A stretch of DNA of 64,000 nt from Labyrinthula sp. Ha (lineage: Eukaryota > Sar > Bigyra > Labyrinthulida > Labyrinthulaceae), in NCBI GenBank assembly GCA_015227615.1, contig JAALGZ010000007.1, forward strand, positions 124,001 through 188,000. Direction: 5' to 3'. This document shows positions 55,301 to 64,000 of this stretch, piece by piece (the first letter of the stretch is position 1; each line of letters begins with the position of its first letter). The notes under the pieces were generated by a model. That model was not told where the DNA came from, did no database searches, and saw only the letters and a program-made list of their open reading frames with translations. The position numbers and the translations under genes were made by a program.

Positions 55301-58300
55301 AACTATGTGTTTACATTTATTCTGATTAATTCTATTTAAAATGAGGTTCAGTGTTTCTAGTGGCAGATAGCTAATTTCAGTATTGTCTTATCTAGCCATT
55401 ATAACCGATGAAATGATTTGGGAAAAATAGTTATTCAAACCTAGAAAACAATTTCGGGACATATTGACCTATTTTTGGTTTAATATCAGTTAATTTGGTT
55501 CTAATAGTTAGTCAACCTGTATAGGCTCAACTTCCATAAAAAATAAATCGTCAAAGGGGAGAACGAGAAAGCGATAAATTAATACGACTCACTCAGACCC
55601 AACTCCAGAAAAGAAAAACCAAAACCTCGATATATTAAGATCAATAGACATAGCCCCGTCTTTTCATAATTAAAAAACTGGGATTTTACTACTGAAGTAT
55701 ATATGAGGGATATAGTTTTCCAAATAAGTGAGAAGATATATTGATAAAATCAACTAAGACAGGCTTTCAGCAAAAAAGAATGGTTCCTTGGTGGATAAGA
55801 TCATAATGGAAAAATCAGCATATAAGTCGAGTATAACATATCGGAGAGCGTAGGAATAGAAAAATACAATTAGAAGAAGCACTTAATATTATGAAACTAA
55901 AAGAGATGTTGCACACATCAAGTTAACCTACTTTAACCCCCCAATACCTGAACCTCAGACAGTTGACTCTCTTATCCATCCTAACCACCAAACTTAGAGA
56001 ATAAGCTAATTAACGTTCTATCATTTTTCAAAAAAATTAAACTCCACCAAAGAGAGATTTACTGGATACCGTAAGAAACTTTATAATGAAATGCGAAACC
56101 TTTGGCACTTAACATCTTGAACTTCTGCAACAGCGACCAGGTTAGCTGGAATTCTAAGGTCTCAAACACATTTTCGTTTCTTTATATTGGTGCAACTAAC
56201 ACTGGTGAGATTAACGGTAAGACCTTATTTCGGAAGCAAAGGATTTTCAAATCATCCAATACAGTATAGCTCATTAACAGGGAAAAAACCAACCACCCCA
56301 CAACCAATTTAAGAGCCATTCGTTTGAACTCATGTGTAAGTTGAAAGCACATCATCTGATTACCGAATACTCAATGTGGAAATAAGATTTAGGAAGGAAA
56401 TAAATGAATCCACCATAACACTAAACCCGTAGAAAACATTAGGAATTTTATCTATATTATTTGAATATAATCATAATGTGCTTGAAACACTTAATATCGA
56501 CCTAGAAGGTGCATAGTTGCTCTTTGTGTTGTTTCTCTCTATTTTAATTTTATTTTTGAAGTTTAGATAAGTGCCTTGGAAATTTTAGAAAAAAATTCAA
56601 AGGAGGATCCAAGGCCACAGTGTTTTAGTCTGCTCACATGTCGATACTGTTAAGCATGTTAATACAAAGCCACAGTAAGCTACATGAAGTGCAAGTACTT
56701 GATATGATAAAGGAAAGCGTCAAAACAAAATTCAAACCAAGGTATAGTTTGTTGGATATAGTAGTGGAATAACATAAGACTGGGATGTCAGTATTGAGCG
56801 AGACCCTCAGCTCATGCGTATTAGGATAAAGTACTCAATTTTCAGTGTCATGAATTTTTTTATTAAGTACATAAGAGAGAAGGGTAAAATAAAGAAGAGT
56901 TCATCTGATCAAAGCAAAGTTAATCGCGACTGCACTAATTGGGGTGAGGGTAAAAAGTAAAAGTACGATACATGTCAGAGTTGGTACAAGTTTCAAACTT
57001 CACCAAAATATTAAAATACAAAGAGAATTCAAGGAAACAAGCCTTATTCCTAGCTTAGAGTTGCAAACATTTGTTTTGTGATATACAAGAAACTAGTATG
57101 AGTGACAACTGCAACAACTGTTTCCTTTGAACAATTAGTTACTAAAGGGATAAGTTCTCCATTAAAATTGAAAAATTATTTTCTCGTGTAATAGTCCTAA
57201 ATACTTGGTAAGTATTAGTTCAGGTCATTACCTTACCTAAAATTCAAATTTTACACTTACTTTACTGTTTTTTGAAACCATGATAGGAAGAAACTAACCA
57301 CATGAACAACTTACACAGACTTAAAGTAACTTGATTATAGCTGTCTTCACTATGCACTAAACACCTCTAGTTCAATGGCTAAGTTTTTTATATAGATGAA
57401 CTATGTGCAAGTATATTCGTATCCAGTAATTTTTTCACCTTCTACCAATTGGCTACTAAGTTCAGTAAGAGGGATTTAGAGGTTTTTATCAGAACTCAGT
57501 GAGTTGAATGATGTAATATCATATACGAGAAATTGTTTGTAAATAGTTGGTACACTCTGGGATGAATGTTGGATAACATGTTCAGTTGTTCTAGAAATAT
57601 TTGTATCTTCGCCTGGTTCGTCTTCTCTTCTGAGTGTTTTGAAAGTGAAAATGTTAACTTGATTTCATTCTTATATCTTGCTTGGTAGTTCAGTCCGTCC
57701 AGAGAAGAACATATCGTGTTTAGTGCTAACCTTGGGTTTAATATTCATATTCTCGAGTTCTCTGTTTTTTTTTGACATAAAAGCATTGAGTACTGTAAGG
57801 GTGCACTGTTTTTTTATTACAGTTCTTCAATTTGTGAATTGTTTGAAGTTTTGAAAGATTAGTTTTTCGGGTTATATATGAAAATTGTCGAAGATCTTAA
57901 TCGTTAAATATTAAATTCGTGAATGCAAAAAATACACACACCTATATTCTTCCTTCTTCATTTTGACTGTTCTTACTAATACCTGGCACAACCAATTCAG
58001 TTAGTTTTTCATCTTTATTGTATTTGTTATCTTTACTTATTACTTTCTCTACTTCATATTACCCATCACCTTTATTCATGTTTTAACCTTAACCAATAGC
58101 TCTATTCTTCATAACGTGTCGGAGCGCCTTTTGAACACACTTCTGGATTTGGGTTTATACTAGTGAGACCCGTTAATTCTGCTCTACAATTCTTTAAGGT
58201 TCTATCATTCAGTACGAATTCACTTCTATTTTATATTTATGCTCCAATTATTAACAATCTAAGTTTTTATGCAATTTACATTTAGTTTGGTTCTAGAATC

Positions 58301-58974
58301 TTTCTCTATGTGTTGGACCTTTCTTCTGCCACCAATGTTTCTAGCACAAACAAGACACATACCTGCTGGAGGCTTTCGACGAAGTATATCCCCCGAAATA
58401 TTTAAAATTGCAAGCATTTGCAAATAAAAGAGCCCGTGGTTACTACAAGTTGGGCTTTTGCTCGTGACTTCAGCAAATTTTATTTCAATCTTGTTTGATA
58501 TTTGTTGCTTGTTTGTTAGGAAGAGAGCCACTAAAGTTATATTTGGTACAAAATGAAAGCTCTTTGAGATGTTACATGCACTTTGAACTCGTAAGAGGTG
58601 TCAGCGAAATTGCTTAACATGGAGTAAGGGGTTCTTGTATTTTTGTTTCAGAGGCCAATATTTCATATTTACTCAGTATTGCTTCATATTCTGGTATAGA
58701 CAAATTTCTGTTTGCACTCAGTGGGACATTACTCCATACAACCAATCAAGAAATACCGTTGCCGAAGGAAACTCGTCACCCCATAAATTACTTGCACTAC
58801 AAGAATAGAAGCAAGCTTTAGTTAAGGCAGTTTTTTGGGGTAGTTTTCAAACCTATCACCTCTATTTCCCTTGTTGCTTCTGATTAAGAGAACGTTACAA
58901 CTGCTTTTATACTTTGCAAAATAACTGCCTATTTTTTTAGCATAAAAAAAACTGAAAATTTCTGTTATACAGGC
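52335..58974. other. Gene desert, 6.6 kb
   Basis: No gene could be supported on either strand apart from a possible transposase remnant at 58259-58531 (separate entry). The longest open frame (about 120 codons near 53.7-54.0 kb) overlaps one on the other strand and has no recognisable features. Confidence 0.45.
58259..58531 (-). pseudogene. Cys-containing ORF, possible piggyBac-type transposase C-terminus
   Basis: About 90 codons from a non-ATG start. The segment KPPAGMCLVCARNIGGRRK followed by a later Cys in NVNCIKT recalls the C-terminal cysteine-rich domain of piggyBac-like DNA transposases (R/K-x-C-x2-C, basic spacer, C-x2-C). The second CxxC pair is incomplete. If correct, it is a terminal fragment of a DNA transposon; no terminal repeats or TTAA duplication were identified. 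It may equally be a chance frame. Confidence 0.2.
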
Positions 58975-61452
58975 ATGAGTTTTAAGGCTGAGTTGTTTGA
59001 TTCGTCATGTTCAGAAGATGAAATGCTTCACCGATCATCAAATAAAAGTGCATATCTTGTTAGAGTTGTGGATAGTGACAATGAGTTTACGCTAGAGGAG
59101 CGCGATATAATTAAGGAAAGAAAGTTAGTTGCACCTCGTAGACCGGAACCTAAAAAGAAGAAAAAACTACGAAAAATTATCAAGCGGAAATCTCAAAGTG
59201 AGGAATTTCAATCCACGCAGGGTCTTTGGAAAAGTCCCGTAAAACCGAAGAAAAAACGACTGCGCCGCATAGGTGGAAGAGTGAGTCTCCCAAGTGAAAG
59301 TGAGGAATCTGCAGGGTCAACAGAAACAGAATTATCAGAAAATAGCGATGATTCATTTGTGGTTGAAGAAGATGGAGCTGTTCAGCGAATGTTTGCAAAA
59401 TGTGAAGAGTTCTCAAAAGGTTTGCTAGAGAGGATAAAGAATTACCGGGCAGAAAAATACAAGACTGCCAACTGGATTCACGCAGGGGAAATAGACAAGG
59501 TGTTTAACAATGGACTGAAGTTGAAAGAGTACCAGATAGAAGGGTAGTTGCATTTTATCCTTTTCATTTCTTAGCTTGAATTGGCTACACTTGTTGCACA
59601 AAGAAAACGCAGATTGTATCTTAGCTGATGAAAGTATTCATTTTCAGAGTGGTGAATTTTTAGTGGGACTTGGTAAAACAATTCAAACTATTTCGTTGTT
59701 GGCAATAATGCAGCGTAGATATGGCATGAAAGGGTACGTTGTTCTTTTGTTTTCATTTTAGTCCTTATTTAGTGATTGCGTATTTTGGTTATTTGAAATT
59801 TATTTAGCCCTGGTACAACACTTGAAAACTGGAGAAGAGTAGTTTATTTTTATTTTTTTTATTTCTAGGAGTTTCAGAAATGGCTGCCAAAATTTCGTGT
59901 TGCTGTGTATCATGGAAGTCAAGAAGAAAGGAAAAATATCCGGAAAAAGTACTGTTGTGTTTGTTTTCATATTTAGGTTTATGAGCAAAACCGAATCAGA
60001 CAAGATAAATGTACTGTTATCAACATATACGTACTTTGAGAGAGAGAGCTCGTCTATAGATAGAAGTTTTTTTTATGCGCAAAAGTTTAAGATTTCAATC
60101 TTTGACGAAGCTCAAGCGATTAAAGATAGATCGTCAAAGAGATATCAACATCTGAACAAAATATGTTCAAAAAGAAGAGTTTTGCTTTCTGGCACACCAG
60201 TCCAAAATAATCTTTTGGAGCTGCTTTCACTAATGGTATTTTGGTGTTTATTTATTATTCAGTCTTTTACACTACCTACCATTTTTAACCCCAACAGTGA
60301 TCAACTTGCCCAGTATTTTGCAGAAACATCAGAGGAAGCCGAGCTGAAAAAAATTCGAAAAGCTCTAGAACCATTCATTTTAAGAAGAACAAAGAAGGAA
60401 GTTTTGCGTGAGTTGTCTCTCAAAAAAGAGCACATTATTGAAGTTGAAATGAAAGATGGGGTGCAAAGATCTCTGTACTATGAAACCATCCGTAATTACC
60501 AAAGAGAGAAGGCAGCCAAGAGTTTTACTAGCTGTATATTATTTTCCGAGTGTTTAGTTTAGACCAAAATGTGTTCACCCACTTGAGAAAAATAGCAAAC
60601 CATCCACTTCTCGTTCAAAACTACTTTGGGAGAATTCATGAAGGGGTGGATCGGAGACTTGGACTAGTTGCGAAGCTCCTTCATAAGGTCAACGAGTTTT
60701 CGTATTTCTCTAGTCTCTTTTTTACTATATAGACCTGGAGCAAAACTCTCTCAGATTGAGGCTGAAATCTCAAATTATTCGGACTGGGAGCTTCATTGCA
60801 TCGTGCTCGAAAGCTCACAGTTTTGTTCTGAATTGTCAAAATTAACATTGCCTCTGGAAAGCTTGTATACTTCTGCTAAGTTTAGGAAATTAAATGAACT
60901 TTTGCCAAGCTTGGTTCGCGATGGTCACCGAATAGTGTTATTCTCCCAATGGAAGATTATCCTGAACATAGTTGAAGAACTAATAAATCAGCTTGGTATA
61001 AAATACGTATTCCTTTTTCATTGCTTTAAAGTCTTCAGTGCCGATTCGATGGTCAAGTTAAAATGTCAGAGCGTCAAGAGATTATTGATAAATTTAATTC
61101 TGATTTTGAGTTTAAGGTAATTCTTCTTACAACTCGAGCTGGAGGTGTTGGAATAAATTTAACTACCGCAGACACTGTCATTCTCCATGACTTGGATTTT
61201 AACCCTACAAGAGACCAACAAGCTCAGGATAGGGTTCACAGATTGGGACAAGAAAAGACTGTTCATGTATATAAGTTGCTTACAGATGGCACAGTTGACC
61301 ATAAGATCCACGGTTTGCAAGCAGAGAAGATGTTATTAGATTCTGTTCTTTTCCAAGATCACAAACTGGAGAAGCAGAAAGAAAATTGGATAAAAAAGGT
61401 TCTTGAGGACATCACGAACCCTTCTTCAAACAAAGAAAGGATTTACCATTAA
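58975..61452 (+). CDS. SMARCAD1/Fun30-like SNF2 chromatin remodeller, ten ultrashort introns
   Basis: Exons 58975-59543, 59575-59633, 59664-59733, 59762-59779, 59808-59838, 59869-59948, 59977-60235, 60263-60533, 60563-60701, 60733-61006 and 61039-61452 give 727 residues. Introns are 31, 30, 28, 28, 30, 28, 27, 29, 31 and 32 nt. The spliced protein has all SNF2 helicase signatures: Walker A DEMGLGKT (208-215), DEAQ at 319-322, SGTPVQNNLLELLSL, THLRKIANHPLL, and QAQDRVHRLGQ in motif VI. RYQHLNKI and TPVQNNLLELLSLMSF place it with SMARCAD1/Fun30/ETL1, ATP-dependent remodellers of silent chromatin and DNA-end resection. The box II is DEAQ, whereas animal SMARCAD1 has DEGH. The basic/acidic N-terminus (to ~165) shows no clear CUE domain. 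One exon is 18 nt. Confidence 0.88.
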
Positions 61453-61527
61453 TACACTTTAGCTTCCAGAGTTTTCGTTTTTTTTTGAGGATTTTGAATA
61501 GGTAACCTCTTAACGCAGCTAGAGCAA

Positions 61528-61903
61528 ATGCAGTACGATTCAATTAAATTTAATTGTGGATCTCAAGTGCTTACTATTAAAAAAGTAGGAAGGTTAAGTA
61601 AAGTTAGCATTGGTTTCTTTGTTGAAGAATTGGAACACCTTAGGACTTCACTAAATGAAAAGAGGAGAAATCTAAATCTTAGACATTCTGACCCAAAGTT
61701 TGCAGGCAAACAAACGGTTGCAGCATGTCTAGTATTTATTACTATTGTCTTTAGTACATTTATCTCATTGTTTTAGATTCTACTCCTGGACACTGCTTCG
61801 CTTAGAACTAAACATCTTTAAAGTTTGTTGCAGCACTACATTTTGAACACAGAAAAAGTCCCATTTTGATAGAGCTAGAGTATTAACTCAAGCCTTCTCT
61901 ATG
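61528..61903 (+). CDS. Unknown gene with at least two ultrashort introns, 3' end uncertain
   Basis: The model has exons 61528-61726, 61755-61822 and 61853-61903, with introns of 28 nt (GTCTAG...TTTAG) and 30 nt (GTTTGT...CACAG). Splicing keeps one frame open for about 105 residues: a segment VEELEHLRTSLNEKRRNLNLRHSDP, then FYSWTLLRLELNIF. The donors here are not GTA, unlike the neighbours, so the model is weaker. Another good coding-like exon with the frame YNSEIINNLHLHLQRSAYFEDVLVGTRK (about 61930-62060, ending at a GTAAGT donor) follows but I could not join it cleanly. No family is recognised. It starts 75 bp after the SMARCAD1-like stop on the same strand. Confidence 0.4.
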
Positions 61904-62069
61904 GTTTCATTCAAACCATTTGTGCTTTGTTTTTCTTAGCAGCTTTTTTAATGGAGTTTCGTATTTTCTATCGCAGATATAATTCAGAAATTATCAACAA
62001 CCTTCACTTGCACTTGCAAAGATCTGCATACTTTGAGGATGTACTCGTAGGAACAAGAAAAGTAAGTGT

Positions 62070-63287
62070 TAGTTGCAACCCTACTGCTGGATGAGGAGAA
62101 TAAGACTTAGTTTGGTTCATTGAGAGTGGTAGTATATTGTTCCGAAAGGACACTTTTAACTTATTAACAACGGGAAATATAAAACGCCGAATAAGTTTTT
62201 TTACTCAGGAATCAAGTAGTCCCAAATCTTCTTGGCGCATTTTGATATTGCCCAAAACCATTATCCAAAAAGAACTAAACCAGTAAAATCTGTTACATCG
62301 TCCAAGACATCGAAAAAAAGGATAACGAACCAGATAATGCTAGATTTAAATTTCCAAACACCATTGAAGCTCAGATACAGATCAAAATAAGATGGAAGAC
62401 TCATATTCAATACGGATCAAGCAAACTGTCTACATAAGTAGATATCTGAGCTATTGATTTAGATCAAGCAAACTTATCTAAGGTACAACACGGTCAGCAG
62501 TATTTGCTGTTATGCAAGGGGTGATAAAAAAGTATGTGATAAGTTTTTTAATGGATGAGCCCATTTTTCAAGAGTGATCAAGCAGCCAATCCTCAAAGGA
62601 TGATATTAGTGAGGCCACAAGTCATAGATCGCAGCCTTTGGATATAAAAAGAGCTTTAAGGCGGATATTGTGATGAGAAAATTCGGAAGTATGTTCATAG
62701 AGTGTTATACAGGTGGATCAAGAATTCAGAAAAGGGATTAAGCAAGTTCCAGATGATAATATATCAAACAACATGCTAACAGCCAAGAGAGTACAAGGAA
62801 ACCATAGATATATTTTTTTATTATAAACAGGGGTTGCTACAAAGGGGTTTTTATTATTTTTCCCAAAAGATATGGAAAAAAAATGAATTTCATGCCAAGA
62901 TTAGCTTGAAATTGGGATAGGGTTGGAAAGGCTACTTAATTGTGTGTGGTAGGGTGGTAGGATCCAACTGTTAATCCAAGAATTGTTTATGAAAAAGAAA
63001 AGGGAAAGGGTCCGGGGTTCATTATATTTACGAAATAGTGCAAAGATCAAGAAAACGAAAAGGGAAAAGAGTTCAGGATCATCTTATATATGTCAATAAT
63101 CAAGGATCAGCAAAAGAAAGAAAAAGGTTCAAGCTTAGTTATCACTTGTGAAGGTCAACTGCTAGAAGTCCATAGGTGAAACCATCCTTTATCCCTTACC
63201 CTTCCTCCTCCTGACCCTCTTCTTGGACGACTCAAACACCATCCCACTTTCCTCCGAAACCTCATCCATGTTTGCAAAATTTCCATC
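62070..63287. other. Intergenic stretch next to the MULE remnant
   Basis: No supported gene. It holds a 60-bp tandem repeat (separate entry) close to the 3' end of the transposase frame, and might include the element's untranslated end. No terminal inverted repeat could be verified because the other end lies beyond the window. Confidence 0.4.
62995..63135. repeat. Degenerate 60-bp tandem repeat, about 2.3 copies
   Basis: Two adjacent 60-bp units begin GAAAAGGGAAA and share a GGTTCA/AGTTCAGGATCAT-like middle and a GATCA(A/G)-ending, followed by a third partial unit starting AAAGAAAAAGGTTCA. The period is exactly 60 between units one and two, though they have diverged noticeably. Confidence 0.6.
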
Positions 63288-64000
63288 CTAATTTTCCTTC
63301 AAGGCTGCGGTCATCCTCAGGATTCTCGCACAGGCTTTCTTCCTGCCGCTGTTGCTGCTTTTCGCCTGTTCACAGAGTGTTTTGCATGCAGTGATAAAGC
63401 AGGAATATTTAGCCTCCGATTTCCTTGGGATGTGAGCAAGACCAGGTTGTAGAAGCTTAAGCTTGACCTGAGTAACCCCATCAGGCACAGAACTCTTATA
63501 TCTCACCACCCGCAAAGCCTTTTAAAAAAATAGATGAGTCTGGAATCTCCATGTTTTAGGTGGGTGATCTATGGAAAAATATTGGATCCTTTTATGATCA
63601 CAGTTCCGAGCATAGTGCTTGCAAGGAAAATGAAGATTAGCTCTCGCTTCGCAACTGTAAGAAGGAATTTCTACCCAATCTCGTTCTACAACTTCAACGA
63701 TATACTTCTTTTTCACCTTGAATTTTGAATCACTTACAACAAACTCACGCTCACTCAATTTTTTAACGATCCAGCACACTCCCATCAACTTCAACTCTAC
63801 TGGAAGCATCTCATTAACCTCTTCGGAAAACAGCTTTTCCTTCTTTATCACGTCCTTGAATTTTTCTAGAGTAGTCTTCATGTTCTTATCCACAGTAGTC
63901 TCGTGGTAAGCAACAACCTCATCAAGGGTTCAGGTTTTTATGGTGGATATTAAGGTGCCTTGTCCTTTGATGGCTGCATGAAATGATTCAACCCTTTGAG
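63288..64000 (-). pseudogene. Mutator-like (MULE) transposase, C-terminal part, decayed, runs off window edge
   Basis: Reading leftward from the edge, one frame encodes VESFHAAIKGQGTL, resembling the ERFHxxLK segment found near the end of the MULE transposase core, then a linker and a SWIM zinc-finger region (CEARANLHFPCKH) followed by a basic tail ending in KKACARILRM. SWIM fingers are CxC-xn-CxH; here the second Cys is Ala. The frame is interrupted by an in-frame TGA at 63930-63932 and a TAA at 63522-63524 but is otherwise continuous on both sides, so it is a recently dead or suppressed copy of a plain DNA transposon. The catalytic DDE part lies outside the window. Confidence 0.6.

Noticed and set aside
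55580-55593. TAATACGACTCACT, 14 bases identical to the start of the phage T7 promoter
   Set aside because: The match stops before the initiation part (CAGACC follows rather than ATAGGG), it lies in a gene desert, and a single such match has no biological context in a nuclear genome. Vector contamination is unlikely because the flanks are ordinary host-like AT-rich sequence.
1-64000. CRISPR arrays, operons with ribosome-binding sites, rRNA genes
   Set aside because: Nothing of the kind is visible, and the window is eukaryotic. No direct-repeat/spacer pattern or rRNA core was seen.

Overview
This is a 64 kb piece of an AT-rich nuclear genome from a single-celled eukaryote that builds a motile cilium. 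The eukaryotic calls rest on a radial spoke head protein (RSP4/6 type), a mitochondrially targeted thiolase, a SMARCAD1-type chromatin remodeller, a SUMO-like-domain protein, a bZIP factor and a Ty1/copia LTR element. TAA, TAG and TGA all end real genes, so the nuclear code looks standard. I cannot name the lineage. The most distinctive trait is intron size: 14 introns that I could define by coding continuity are all 27-32 nt long and, with one exception in a weaker gene model, start GTA and end TAG or CAG.

Genes lie in tight islands separated by long stretches without recognisable genes. Island 1 (0.6-6.6 kb): an MFS transporter with a 31-nt intron, a tandem GYF-domain protein, a 2OG-Fe(II) oxygenase, and a secreted or ER-luminal PA-domain protein. 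A broken copia element (9.07-14.07 kb, minus strand) with LTRs and a 5-bp target duplication follows. Island 2 (14.8-20.7 kb): a weak AT-hook ORF, a DUF2236/Lcp-type haem oxygenase, a methyltransferase-like gene whose true start is three tiny introns upstream of the long ORF, a tail-anchored-looking SRPBCC-like protein, and the radial spoke protein. Island 3 (25.4-27.9 kb): thiolase and a convergent NIPA-like transporter. Island 4 (36-37.5 kb): Rad60/NIP45-like protein and bZIP factor, convergent. A second, much more decayed retroelement lies at about 38.9-41.6 kb. A single 1802-codon gene of unknown function occupies 46.65-52.06 kb. Island 5 (59-61.9 kb): the SMARCAD1-like gene with ten introns and a same-strand unknown gene with at least two introns. 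A decayed Mutator-like (MULE) transposase runs off the right edge.

The best candidates for novelty are the uniform ultrashort introns (including an 18-nt exon), the intergenic regions of only 77-90 bp shared by divergent genes, identical TGACGTGGCA boxes upstream of unrelated genes in a window that also encodes an ACGT-type bZIP factor, the large orphan protein, and an acidic ORF overlapping the bZIP stop codon in an ATGA arrangement. The deserts total well over 30 kb, in sharp contrast to the compactness within islands. Genes made of many small exons could still be hidden there.
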